From NCBI GenBank assembly GCA_947303945.1, contig CAMYZS010000004.1, positions 1-64,000 of the forward strand: a stretch of 64,000 bases of DNA, written 5' to 3'. Shown here one piece after another: positions 33,458-41,998 of the stretch. Source of the DNA: an uncultured Candidatus Saccharibacteria bacterium. GTDB lineage: Bacteria; Patescibacteriota; Saccharimonadia; Saccharimonadales; Saccharimonadaceae. The position numbers and the translations under genes are program-made. A model generated the notes under the pieces. It was given only the letters and a program-made list of their open reading frames with translations. It made no database searches and was not told where the DNA came from. Each line of letters begins with the position of its first letter. Within the stretch, counting starts at the first letter, position 1.

Positions 33458-33513
33458 TTTTACCTCCGTAGTTCTGAAAATCAGTATATTTTTGTGTTTT
33501 TCGGTGTTTCAAA

Positions 33514-33529
33514 ACACTATATTTAGTGT
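33514..33529. promoter_or_regulatory. NrdR box 1
   Basis: ACACTATATTTAGTGT closely matches the NrdR box pattern (ACAC-n-ATAT-n-GTGT). It lies next to the -35 region of the nrdD promoter (TTGAAA, complement of 33507-33512). Confidence 0.75.
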
Positions 33530-33546
33530 TTGTTGAGATAATGTTA

Positions 33547-33562
33547 ACGCTATATGTGGAAC
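33547..33562. promoter_or_regulatory. NrdR box 2 (degenerate)
   Basis: ACGCTATATGTGGAAC keeps the core of the NrdR box. Its centre is 33 bp from that of box 1, about three helical turns, as is usual for paired NrdR boxes. Confidence 0.55.
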
Positions 33563-33620
33563 TTTTTCAATAGAAATTGTAAATAATACAACGACTAACG
33601 GATTGAGATTTTTAGCCATC

Positions 33621-33640
33621 AAACGCTATATATAGCGTTT
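33621..33640. promoter_or_regulatory. Perfect NrdR-like palindrome near murA
   Basis: AAACGCTATATATAGCGTTT is a perfect 20-bp palindrome with the NrdR core, 76 bp from box 2 and 60 bp upstream of the -10 box of the divergent murA gene. It could serve nrdD, murA or both. Confidence 0.6.
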
Positions 33641-33699
33641 GATCTGTTGGTCGATGCGCTATTTTCTTATATCACGTGTTGCATATATGCGCCTCATGA

Positions 33700-33705
33700 T
33701 ATACT
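33700..33705 (+). promoter_or_regulatory. -10 box directly before murA start
   Basis: TGATATACT gives an extended -10 (TATACT at 33700-33705) six bases before the ATG at 33712, so transcription would begin at or next to the start codon. Confidence 0.6.
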
Positions 33706-33711
33706 AGAGAT

Positions 33712-35253
33712 ATGAAAAAACAAGCTGATTACATGGTAGAGATAGGAGCAATTATCGCTACTGCTCGTACTCGCCAAAATATTACTCAGGCCGAATTGGC
33801 CGAAAAGATTGGTACTAGCCAATCTGCAATTAATCGAATTGAGCATGGCAAGCAAAATGCTTCGTTAGAGATAATCAGCAAGATTAGCCGCGCCCTAAGT
33901 ACGCCAATTGTCACCGTAAACGACAACGCCGCAAAAAGCTTCCGAATTAATGGCGGCAAAGAGTTGCATGGCTCGGTCACGATTAATACCTCAAAGAATG
34001 CCGCGGTAGGCTTGCTCTGCGCCTCACTTTTAAATGAGCAAAAAACCACCCTGAAGCATCTAGCCCACATTGAGGAGGTTTATCGCATAATAGAAGTATT
34101 GGAGTCGATTGGCGTAAAAACCGACTGGGTTAATAATGGGCGCGATTTAGAAATTACACCGCCAAAGAAATTAGACTTAGACCATCTAGACATCGAGGCG
34201 GCACGGCGCACTCGTACTATTATTATGTTCATGGGGCCACTACTGCACCTCTTTAAGACATTTCGATTACCATATGCTGGTGGTTGCTCGCTTGGTTCCC
34301 GTACGGTTGAGCCACATTTACATGCACTCAAGAGCTTCGGCCTGGATGTGGACGCCAAATGCAACCCCGGCTTTTATGAGGCCACCGTGCGCAATATTAA
34401 AACGGAAGATAAGAAAATCGTACTAATCGAGCGTGGTGATACGGTGACCGAAAATGCCGTGATGGCGGCAGCACTCTACCCTGGTAAAACCACAATCGTT
34501 GGCGCTAGCCCAAATTACATGGTGCAAGACGTCTGCTTCTTCTTAAAAGAGCTAGGCGTAAGAATTGAAGGAATCGGAACAACAAATCTAGTGGTTCATG
34601 GCGTTCAGCGCATTAGCAAGGAAATATCCTATGCGCCAGGCGAAGACCCAATTGAAGCAATGAGCTTCATTGCGGCTGGCATCGCGACGAATTCCGAGAT
34701 CGAAATCAAGCGTGTACCAATTGAATTTTTGGAAATTGAGCTCGAAATCTTGCGCAATATGGGTCAAAAAATGCAGATCAGCGACGAATACCGAAGTGTC
34801 AATAAACACACACGCTTAGTAGATATTAAGTTAAAAAAATCAACCCTAAAGGCGCCGGCAGACAAGATTCATCCAATGCCTTTCCCTGGCCTAAATATCG
34901 ACAGTTTGCCATTTTTCTCACTAATTGCAGCTACCGCCGAAGGGCGAACCCTGATTCATGATTGGGTATTCGAGAATCGCGCCGTCTATTCAACAGAGCT
35001 TACAAACCTCAATGCAAAGGTGGAATTGCTAGACGCACATCGCATCTTTATTAGCGGACCAACAAATTGGCGTCCGGCCGAAATGATGGCTCCACCGGCG
35101 CTTCGTCCGGCAGTTGTAATCATGCTAGCAATGCTAGCCGCCCCGGGTACTTCAATTTTACGCAACGTTTATTCGATAGCGCGCGGCTATGAGGATTTCG
35201 CCAATCGCCTACGCAGTCTCGGCGCAGACATCGAGCCTTTGTCCGATATTTAG
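33712..35253 (+). CDS. murA: UDP-GlcNAc 1-carboxyvinyltransferase with N-terminal HTH domain
   Basis: A 513-residue fusion. Residues 8-66 form an XRE/Cro-type helix-turn-helix (IGAIIATARTRQNITQAELAEKIGTSQSAINRIEHG). Residues 76-513 are MurA, which transfers enolpyruvate from PEP to UDP-GlcNAc as the first step of peptidoglycan synthesis: Lys95-Asn96 (TSKNAAVG), catalytic Cys192 in AGGCSLGSRTVEPHL, and the C-terminal ALRPAVVIMLAM motif. Ordinary MurA (about 420 aa) has no HTH, so this copy may sense or regulate. No ribosome site is present; the extended -10 lies six bases upstream, implying a leaderless mRNA. It is divergent from nrdD, with a perfect NrdR-like palindrome between them. Confidence 0.92.
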   Translation: MKKQADYMVEIGAIIATARTRQNITQAELAEKIGTSQSAINRIEHGKQNASLEIISKISRALSTPIVTVNDNAAKSFRINGGKELHGSVTINTSKNAAVGLLCASLLNEQKTTLKHLAHIEEVYRIIEVLESIGVKTDWVNNGRDLEITPPKKLDLDHLDIEAARRTRTIIMFMGPLLHLFKTFRLPYAGGCSLGSRTVEPHLHALKSFGLDVDAKCNPGFYEATVRNIKTEDKKIVLIERGDTVTENAVMAAALYPGKTTIVGASPNYMVQDVCFFLKELGVRIEGIGTTNLVVHGVQRISKEISYAPGEDPIEAMSFIAAGIATNSEIEIKRVPIEFLEIELEILRNMGQKMQISDEYRSVNKHTRLVDIKLKKSTLKAPADKIHPMPFPGLNIDSLPFFSLIAATAEGRTLIHDWVFENRAVYSTELTNLNAKVELLDAHRIFISGPTNWRPAEMMAPPALRPAVVIMLAMLAAPGTSILRNVYSIARGYEDFANRLRSLGADIEPLSDI

Positions 35254-35276
35254 TTTATTACTTCTACTCTATCTGT

Positions 35277-35282
35277 TATAAT
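35277..35282 (+). promoter_or_regulatory. -10 box directly before gatC start
   Basis: A perfect TATAAT ends six bases before the ATG at 35289, and no ribosome site is present: a leaderless transcript is inferred. Confidence 0.6.
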
Positions 35283-35288
35283 TGGTTC

Positions 35289-35576
35289 ATGGCTATTACT
35301 AGAGAAGATGTTTCACATTTGGCAAAGCTGTCAAATATTTCGTTGAACGAAAAGCAGATAGAGCCGCTAATGAAGGACCTCGGCAATATTGTCGGTTATA
35401 TTTCTCAGCTCGATGAGCTAGATACCGAAGGCGTCGAGCCAACTTATCAGTGTTTCGACATGCAGAACGTTTGGCGCGAAGACGTAATTGAAGAATTCGA
35501 GGCAAATCGCGAAGATTTGTTGAACCTTACAGTCGAGAGCGAAGATTATCAGATAAAGGTACCGAGAGTATTATGA
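35289..35576 (+). CDS. gatC: Asp-tRNA(Asn)/Glu-tRNA(Gln) amidotransferase subunit C
   Basis: A 95-residue GatC, the small subunit that holds GatA and GatB together in the transamidosome. The sequence MAITREDVSHLAKLSNISL and the C-terminal LNLTVESEDYQIKVPRVL are typical. It has its own TATAAT box immediately upstream and overlaps gatA by four bases, starting the gatC-gatA-orf-gatB operon. Confidence 0.93.
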   Translation: MAITREDVSHLAKLSNISLNEKQIEPLMKDLGNIVGYISQLDELDTEGVEPTYQCFDMQNVWREDVIEEFEANREDLLNLTVESEDYQIKVPRVL

Positions 35577-36961
35577 TTATTGCAGATAAAAACACCAAAG
35601 CCGTAGATTTAGTCCGCGCGGCGCTCGACAAAGCAAAAGAATTCGAGGACTATCACTGTTTTATTTCAATGAACGAAGCTCGCGCACTAGACAAGGCGCG
35701 CGAGATTGATGAAAAAATTGCCCGCGGCGAAAAAGTTGGTCGCTTGGCCGGTGTGCCGTACGCCCTAAAAGATAACTATCTCAGTCCAGAAGGCGTAACG
35801 ACGGCGGCCGCCAGAATGCTCGACAACTTCCCTTCACCAATCACCGCAACGGCCGTTGCTAAACTAGAAGCCGAAGGCGCAATTATGATTGGTCGCGCCA
35901 ACCTCGATGCTTATGCGCATGGCTCCAGTACTGAGAACTCTTATTTTGGACCAACCTTAAACGCTCACAACAAGAGTCGAGTCGCCGGCGGCTCAAGTGG
36001 CGGTTCAGCCGCAGCGGTTGCGTTGGGTATTGTACCATTTGCATTAGGTTCAGATACGGGCGGCTCGATTCGTCAGCCAGCCAGCTATAACGGCGTCTGG
36101 GGAATGAAGCCAACCTATGGCACAGTTAGTCGTTACGGCGTAGTCGCCATGGCGTCTTCGACTGATGTGATGGGTTGTCTCGCTAATAATGCAGATGACG
36201 TCGATCTAGTAATGAGTATTATAGCCGGAAAAGATCCAAAAGATTCAACGACTCTGGATAACTTCTGGAATCGCGAGCTTGAAGATGCGAAGCCGAAAAA
36301 GAAAAAGATTGGTATTATCAAAGATTTCTTGGGCGACGGCGTGAACCCAGAAGTCATCAAAACCGTACGCGATTATGCAGAAAAAATGAAGAAAGCCGGT
36401 TTCGAAGTCGAAGAAGTCGAAATGCCGATCATGAAATACGGCTTGGCGATTTACTACATTGTCCAGCCGGCCGAGGTTGCTTCGAACTTAAGCCGTTACG
36501 ACGGCATTCGCTATGGTCATCGCTCGAACGAGGCTAAAGATCTAGATAGTATCTACAGCATGTCGCGCGATGAGGGTTTTATGCCAGAAAACAAACGTCG
36601 CATCATGATTGGTAACTTCGTATTAAGCTCTGGCTTTTATGATGCCTATTATCTAAAAGCACAAAAAGCCCGCACGCTACTAATTAATGCTTATAATGAA
36701 GCTTTTGAAAAATACGATGCTCTGCTTTGCGCCGTGGCTCCGGCGCCAGCTTTCAAGTTTGGCGAGAAGACCGATGATCCGCTTCAGATGTATATGGAAG
36801 ACGTAATGAGCGTGCCGCCGAGCATGGCCGGCTTGCCGGCTTTGGCCGCACCGGCCGGAACTTCAAAAGAAGGATTGCCAATTGGTATCCAGTTGATTGG
36901 ACCGCGCAAGAGTGATCAAATGCTAATTAATATCGCCAAGAGCGTGGAGGAAGTAGCCTAA
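35573..36961 (+). CDS. gatA: Asp-tRNA(Asn)/Glu-tRNA(Gln) amidotransferase subunit A
   Basis: A 462-residue amidase-signature enzyme that frees ammonia from glutamine for transfer by GatB. The Ser-cisSer-Lys triad is visible: Lys in YALKDN, cis-Ser in the GGSSGGSAAAVALG loop, and nucleophile Ser in DTGGSIRQPAS. The length is somewhat shorter than the usual 480-490. It overlaps gatC at its start and the next small gene at its stop by one base, so the operon is tightly coupled. Confidence 0.95.
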   Translation: MIIADKNTKAVDLVRAALDKAKEFEDYHCFISMNEARALDKAREIDEKIARGEKVGRLAGVPYALKDNYLSPEGVTTAAARMLDNFPSPITATAVAKLEAEGAIMIGRANLDAYAHGSSTENSYFGPTLNAHNKSRVAGGSSGGSAAAVALGIVPFALGSDTGGSIRQPASYNGVWGMKPTYGTVSRYGVVAMASSTDVMGCLANNADDVDLVMSIIAGKDPKDSTTLDNFWNRELEDAKPKKKKIGIIKDFLGDGVNPEVIKTVRDYAEKMKKAGFEVEEVEMPIMKYGLAIYYIVQPAEVASNLSRYDGIRYGHRSNEAKDLDSIYSMSRDEGFMPENKRRIMIGNFVLSSGFYDAYYLKAQKARTLLINAYNEAFEKYDALLCAVAPAPAFKFGEKTDDPLQMYMEDVMSVPPSMAGLPALAAPAGTSKEGLPIGIQLIGPRKSDQMLINIAKSVEEVA

Positions 36962-37383
36962 TGGACGGTTCACTACTTACATTGCTGGTCGCGATTGTGG
37001 GCGTAGGTATTTTACTACTAGTAATGATTTCGCTTACCAAAAAACGCGCTTACACTTTCGATAAGGAAAACTACCAAGTAGATTTTCTAAGAATCGAAAA
37101 TTCCCTACAACAAGGCAATGAGGCTACTTACGCAATGGCAATTATTCAAGGCGACAAGCTACTCGATAAAGCACTCTGCGAAATGGGAGTACAAGGGCGC
37201 ACAATGGGGGATCGCCTAAAGAAGATTGGAAAAGAAAAGTTTTCTGAGCTAAATGCCGTTTGGCACGCTCATAAACTTCGCAATCAAATTGCCCATGAAA
37301 GCGATTTTCAACCAGAATATCGTCAAGCGCAACACGCCTTGGCGACCTACCGACAGGCCTTAAAAGATTTGGGAGCAATATAG
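36961..37383 (+). CDS. Small membrane protein with R-x4-H motif inside the gat operon
   Basis: A 140-residue protein with one N-terminal span (about 5-24, LLTLLVAIVGVGILLLVMISL) and a helical cytoplasmic domain. That domain contains HKLRNQIAHES, an R-x4-H motif of the kind found in HEPN and DUF4145-like helical domains. It overlaps the gatA stop by one base and ends directly at the gatB start, so it is translated with the amidotransferase. A link to tRNA or translation is suggested only by position; RNase activity is not shown. Confidence 0.7.
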   Translation: MDGSLLTLLVAIVGVGILLLVMISLTKKRAYTFDKENYQVDFLRIENSLQQGNEATYAMAIIQGDKLLDKALCEMGVQGRTMGDRLKKIGKEKFSELNAVWHAHKLRNQIAHESDFQPEYRQAQHALATYRQALKDLGAI

Positions 37384-38811
37384 ATGAGTAAAAGCGATTA
37401 TAAAATAACAGTTGGCATCGAATGCCACGTACAACTCAATACAAAAACCAAGCTTTTTAGCGCCGTAGATAATGATGCGGTAGACAAAGAGCCAAACTCC
37501 TGCGTCAGCCCGATTGATTATGCACTTCCAGGCATGTTGCCCGTTTTGAATAAAGCCGCTGTCGAAAAGGCCGTACGCGCCGGTTTGGCAATGAATTGTA
37601 AAATTAATCTGGTCAGTCGCTTCGATCGTAAGCATTATTACTATCCAGATTTGCCGAAAGGTTATCAGATTTCGCAGATGTATCAGCCGATTATCGGCTC
37701 TGGTGAAATCCATTTGCCGGATGGGTCCTATGTAAAGATCGAACATGCGCATATGGAAGAAGATGCCGGTAAGCTCACCCACTTCAGTAACTATTCCTTG
37801 GTAGACCTTAACCGCGCTGGTACGCCATTGATTGAGATTGTTTCGATGCCAGACATCCATTCAGCCGCACAAGCTCGCGCCTATTGCGAAGAATTACATC
37901 GTTTGATGCTTTATGCCGAAGTAACAAACGGCGATTTGTATCAAGGTAATATGCGTTTCGATGTAAATATTTCCTGCTCAAAGACCGACAAGTTAGGCAC
38001 TCGCGCCGAAGTTAAGAACCTAAACTCTTTCCGTAGCGTCGAACGTGCGGTTGAATATGAGTTTGACCGTCAAGTTAAGCTGCTCGAAAAAGGCGAGAAA
38101 GTTATTCAGGAAACTCGCGGTTGGAACGACGCGACTGGCAAAACTACTGCACAGCGCAGCAAAGAGGAAGCTCAAGATTATCGCTACATGCCTGAGCCAG
38201 ACGTTCCGCCGGTCGTTCTAGAACAGAGCTATATCGACAAAATTGAGGCAAATATGCCGATGATGCCAGATGAATACCGCTCGAAGTTTGGCGTGCTCAA
38301 CCTTGATAATAGCGAGCGAGAAGCAATATTAAACTACCCAATTTTGGCAGGACGCCTAAATGAAGTGCTCGATAAGGGGGGCGCACAACTTGCGCCGCGC
38401 GTTGCGCATTGGTTCTCAAGTATTTTACTAGCTGAAGAGAATCTTGATAAAGATTTTTCGCTTGCGACCGCAAGTGAATTAACCGAACTATCCGAAATGG
38501 TTGAAAAAAATGAACTATCTTCCACGGGGGCCAAAGCAGTTCTAGCGGAAATGTACGACAAGAAAAATACCCAAAAGACCCCGCATCAACTTGCAAAAGA
38601 AATGAATCTTTTGCAAGAGAACGACGAAGATGCGCTTGGCGCAATTATTGACGAAGTTTTAACGGCGCCAGAATGCGCCAAAGCAGCCGACGATGTTCGC
38701 AATGGTGAAATGAAAGCGATTGGATTCCTAGTTGGGCAAGTAATGAAGAAGTCAAAAGGCAAAGCAAACCCAGCTACTGTGAATGAGCTAATTAAAAAGA
38801 AGTTGTCATAA
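37384..38811 (+). CDS. gatB: Asp-tRNA(Asn)/Glu-tRNA(Gln) amidotransferase subunit B
   Basis: A 475-residue GatB that binds mischarged tRNA and activates its carboxylate before amidation. Visible motifs include GIECHVQLNTKTKLFS at the N terminus, YYYPDLPKGYQISQ, VDLNRAGTPLIEIVS, and the YRYMPEPDVPP segment, followed by the tail domain. Start directly after the small membrane protein gene; it closes the operon, with galU following 20 bp later. Confidence 0.95.
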   Translation: MSKSDYKITVGIECHVQLNTKTKLFSAVDNDAVDKEPNSCVSPIDYALPGMLPVLNKAAVEKAVRAGLAMNCKINLVSRFDRKHYYYPDLPKGYQISQMYQPIIGSGEIHLPDGSYVKIEHAHMEEDAGKLTHFSNYSLVDLNRAGTPLIEIVSMPDIHSAAQARAYCEELHRLMLYAEVTNGDLYQGNMRFDVNISCSKTDKLGTRAEVKNLNSFRSVERAVEYEFDRQVKLLEKGEKVIQETRGWNDATGKTTAQRSKEEAQDYRYMPEPDVPPVVLEQSYIDKIEANMPMMPDEYRSKFGVLNLDNSEREAILNYPILAGRLNEVLDKGGAQLAPRVAHWFSSILLAEENLDKDFSLATASELTELSEMVEKNELSSTGAKAVLAEMYDKKNTQKTPHQLAKEMNLLQENDEDALGAIIDEVLTAPECAKAADDVRNGEMKAIGFLVGQVMKKSKGKANPATVNELIKKKLS

Positions 38812-38831
38812 ACGAAAGGAGCAATAGTACA

Positions 38832-39674
38832 ATGTCTTATAAAACCCCAACAAAGGCCGTCATTACTGACGCTGGATTCGCAAGTCGTTTTTTGCCGATT
38901 ACTAAAACGATCCCAAAAGCAATGATTCCGCTTGGACCAAAACCAATCATGCAGTACGTGGTCGAGGAATGCGTAGCGGGCGGAATTAAAGATATCATTA
39001 TTATTGCAACCCATGACGGAAAACCAATTTATGAGGATTATTTTAGTAATCCTTGCGAGAAGATATACGCACAGTTAGAGTCGCAAGGAAAACTAGATCG
39101 CTTTGAGTCTGTCCGCGAAGTACTCTCGATCGCAAATATTACCGTAATCGAACAAGACCCTTCCTTGCCATACGGTAACGGTTCGCCAATCGCCTCCGCC
39201 AAGCCGTACTTAAATGAAGACGAGGCCTTTATCGCTCTTTATAGTGATGATTTAATTTTTGGCGAAGGTGACGTAAAAACTCTCATTAAGGCTTACGAAA
39301 AGCATCCCGAAGCAAAAGCAATTATTACTGCTCAGGAAATGCCTAGAGAGGTTTGGAATAAATATGGCATGATTGCACTAAAGGATAAGAAGAAGAAAAC
39401 TTTGAGCCATATTGTCGAGAAGCCTGCCACGCCAGAACTGTCACCATCCAACTTAACTTCTTATGGTCGCTATTTATTGACTCCAGAAGTATTCGCGCAT
39501 CTAGTTCCAAAAAATACCGGTCTTGACGATGAACTATGGACCGTTGATGCGATTACTAAACTTGCTAAGTCCGGCGACGTCTTTGTCGTTAAAAGCAAAG
39601 GCAAATGGCTCACGACTGGCGATCCAAAGAACTATTTCAAAGCTTACGAAGAATTTAACAAAATGGAGGCATAA
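38832..39674 (+). CDS. galU: UTP-glucose-1-phosphate uridylyltransferase-like nucleotidyltransferase
   Basis: A 280-residue enzyme that forms UDP-glucose for envelope glycans. The nucleotide-binding signature appears as DAGFASRFLPITKTIPKAMIP, a variant of the GxGTRxLPxTKxxPKxM motif, followed by ALYSDDLIFG and the IVEKP segment. Start: ATG after AAAGGAG. It is the first of three closely spaced genes with the two small envelope proteins. Closely related nucleotidyltransferases using other sugars cannot be excluded. Confidence 0.88.
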   Translation: MSYKTPTKAVITDAGFASRFLPITKTIPKAMIPLGPKPIMQYVVEECVAGGIKDIIIIATHDGKPIYEDYFSNPCEKIYAQLESQGKLDRFESVREVLSIANITVIEQDPSLPYGNGSPIASAKPYLNEDEAFIALYSDDLIFGEGDVKTLIKAYEKHPEAKAIITAQEMPREVWNKYGMIALKDKKKKTLSHIVEKPATPELSPSNLTSYGRYLLTPEVFAHLVPKNTGLDDELWTVDAITKLAKSGDVFVVKSKGKWLTTGDPKNYFKAYEEFNKMEA

Positions 39675-39677
39675 ATC

Positions 39678-39968
39678 ATGGAAACTCCTGCTTGGATATT
39701 AGTATTTATTCTTTCGGGAATGCTCTTTCTATTCTTACTGCTCTTTATTATTCTATTAGTCAGACTAATTGGCGTCACAAAAGAAGCCAAGAAAATTATG
39801 ATTCAAGGTCAAGGCATTGCGGAAAAAGCAGACGACATTGCAGGAAACGTTCGCGACATGACAACTATAGGCGGACTAGTAAAAACATTCGTTGATAATT
39901 ACGCCGGAAATGGAGCTAGGAAGAAAAAAACGAAAAAGACTAAAGATATAAAAGATGAGGAGGAATAA
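39678..39968 (+). CDS. Small membrane protein with charged tail, 96 aa
   Basis: One N-terminal span (about 7-31) is followed by an amphipathic helix (TKEAKKIMIQGQGIAEKADDI) and a Lys-rich C terminus (KKKTKKTKDIKDEEE). It resembles the DUF948-type small proteins that often precede YtxH genes, which fits its position three bases after galU and just before a YtxH-like gene. Role unknown, probably envelope stress or structure. Confidence 0.7.
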   Translation: METPAWILVFILSGMLFLFLLLFIILLVRLIGVTKEAKKIMIQGQGIAEKADDIAGNVRDMTTIGGLVKTFVDNYAGNGARKKKTKKTKDIKDEEE

Positions 39969-39972
39969 AGAA

Positions 39973-40302
39973 ATGAGCGAAGAAAAAGGTAAAGGCGGCA
40001 AGTTTCTGCTTGGCGCTGCACTAGGCGCGGTTGCCGGCGCAATTGCTGGTATCGTGATGGCGCCAAAGAGCGGCGAGGAGACCCGTAAGGATATTAAAAA
40101 TGCTGGCGATAAGGCAATACAGGATAGTAAAAAAGGAGCTGGCAAGTTCTTGAGTCGATTCAAAAAAGATGACAATATTGAAGAGAAAGTCGGAGACATT
40201 AAAGAAAACGTCGAGAAAAAAGTAGAAGAAGTCAAAGAAACAGTCGAAAAAATAGCCGAGAAAAAGAAAGTCGAACCAAAAAAGACAAGCGAAAAAAAGT
40301 AA
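39973..40302 (+). CDS. YtxH-like protein
   Basis: A 109-residue protein with the YtxH pattern: a Gly/Ala-rich membrane segment (GKFLLGAALGAVAGAIAGIVMAPKSGEETRKDI) followed by a long charged helix rich in Lys, Glu and Val (EKVGDIKENVEKKVEEVKE). The start is taken at 39973, after GAGGAGG; the frame opens at 39955 but that codon lies inside the ribosome site region. It ends the galU group with a terminator at 40319-40351. Confidence 0.8.
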   Translation: MSEEKGKGGKFLLGAALGAVAGAIAGIVMAPKSGEETRKDIKNAGDKAIQDSKKGAGKFLSRFKKDDNIEEKVGDIKENVEKKVEEVKETVEKIAEKKKVEPKKTSEKK

Positions 40303-40318
40303 CAATAATGTTATAAAA

Positions 40319-40351
40319 AGTATCTCGCAATATAACGCGAGATATTTTTTT
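40319..40351. terminator. Bidirectional terminator between the YtxH-like gene and murJ
   Basis: TATCTCGC (40321-40328) and GCGAGATA (40337-40344) form the stem, followed by T7. The minus strand is less T-rich but reads AAAAAGTATC-type sequence after murJ. Confidence 0.85.
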
Positions 40352-41990
40352 ATTGACGCTTAATGTTTTTGAATAAAGTGTCGTTGATTCTTTGCACAAC
40401 GGGTTTAACCTCTTCGATACGTAAGACCGAACAAATAATGATATAGAATACAGCAGTGACAGCCGTGATCGCTAGAAACTTTGGAAAGGTTGCAAGGAAT
40501 GAATTGTTTACAGCTAAAAGCGGGAGTAGTTTAGTCATAATATACGCAACAATGCCCGCCAAAACGGACGCTACCAGTATTTTTCCCATCGCAACCCAGA
40601 AGTTAAAATCAAATAACCTACGCTCCATGTCGCGGTTCTGCAAGATAGCCAATACGCCAACCTCAAAAATAGCACTAATGGATGTCGCATAAGCAAGTCC
40701 TTCTGGGCCGAGCTTAAGAGCACTGAAACCGACTGCAAAAATAATCTGAACAACGAAGGCTATTATCGAAATAATAAGTGGGGTACGCGTGTTTTGCTTG
40801 GCGTAATAGCCGCGCGCTACGATATGGTAGAGTGACTGACAAAAGATTGCAATCACAAAAGCCGCTAGAACACTGGCAATCTTAGGGTCGCCGCCGTTCT
40901 TGATGAAGTTTACGACATAGCCACGGATAAAGAATGCAACAATTGCGACCGGAAGTGATATCCATATAATAGTTCGATAAGCAGAACGTAATGTATTAAG
41001 GTATGCCTCTTCGTGGCGAAGCCCAGCTTCTTCGCTTAGTTTTGGAAAGAAGGCGGTCGAGATGGCGACGCCAATGAGATTGATTGGCATCGAATGTAAA
41101 GACGAAGCTTGCTGAAAAGCACGAATCGACTGCTCCCCCATGCGAGAGGCAAGATTAGTATTCATAATACTCGTCACATAATCAATACCCTGATCGACCG
41201 AACGAAGTGGCAAAACTCTTAGGATTGAACGAAAACCTTGATTCTTCCAATGGATTTTAAACTCATATTCAAAACCAAGACCAACAAGACCGACAATACT
41301 GGTTATCAGCTGAAGGATAGCGCCAAGTACAACACCGAGTGCGACGCCCATAATGCCACCTTCGAATAATTGAATACCAAAAATACTAATTCCATTAGTG
41401 AAACTCAGGATACCAATAATGATACCAATATTATATAGGGCTGGTGCGATTGCGTAGAAAACAAAGCGCCCAACCGCTTGCTGCATACTGGAGAGAACTG
41501 TCGCAATAGCAAATAAAAACGGATTAATAGCAATAACGCGCATCATATTAATAGCCAAAGCCATAGCGGATTCATTAAGGCCTGGCGCCACAACATAACG
41601 AACGAGCGGGTCGGCAAAAGCCATGATAAGAATAGACGCAATTAAGCACAATATGGCCAGAAAATTCAAGATACTGCCGCTAAGCTCCCATGCAGATTTC
41701 TTATTCCCAGAGACGAGACGTTGATTAAAGACTGGGATAAAAGTAACCGCAAGTGCGCCAGACGTAATAATGAAGAAAAGAAAGTCTGGCACCGTAAAGG
41801 CTGCTGTGTAGGCGTCAAGGCCAGCTGGATACGTATCGTAATACATCGAGTTTAGCCAGCGGTCACGAAAAATACCGAGTAAAGCGGATATTAAAGTCGA
41901 ACTAGCAATTACAATTGCTGCGGTCTTGACTGACAGTTTAGTGTTTACTAGCGAAACGACTGAACGAAAACGATTCTTGCGTTCTTTCAT
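40350..41990 (-). CDS. murJ: Lipid II flippase MurJ
   Basis: A 546-residue MviN/MurJ membrane protein with about 14 spans that flips lipid II across the membrane. Typical segments are SALLGIFRDRWLNSMYY, AAFTVPDFLFFIITSGALAVTFIPVF and the RAFQQASSLHSMPINLIGVAISTAFFPKLSE stretch. Start: ATG eight bases after the ftsH stop with AAAAGGA; it is transcribed with ftsH. Together with MurA it implies a complete peptidoglycan pathway. Confidence 0.93.
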   Translation of the reverse strand: MKERKNRFRSVVSLVNTKLSVKTAAIVIASSTLISALLGIFRDRWLNSMYYDTYPAGLDAYTAAFTVPDFLFFIITSGALAVTFIPVFNQRLVSGNKKSAWELSGSILNFLAILCLIASILIMAFADPLVRYVVAPGLNESAMALAINMMRVIAINPFLFAIATVLSSMQQAVGRFVFYAIAPALYNIGIIIGILSFTNGISIFGIQLFEGGIMGVALGVVLGAILQLITSIVGLVGLGFEYEFKIHWKNQGFRSILRVLPLRSVDQGIDYVTSIMNTNLASRMGEQSIRAFQQASSLHSMPINLIGVAISTAFFPKLSEEAGLRHEEAYLNTLRSAYRTIIWISLPVAIVAFFIRGYVVNFIKNGGDPKIASVLAAFVIAIFCQSLYHIVARGYYAKQNTRTPLIISIIAFVVQIIFAVGFSALKLGPEGLAYATSISAIFEVGVLAILQNRDMERRLFDFNFWVAMGKILVASVLAGIVAYIMTKLLPLLAVNNSFLATFPKFLAITAVTAVFYIIICSVLRIEEVKPVVQRINDTLFKNIKRQ

Positions 41991-41998
41991 ATATCCTT

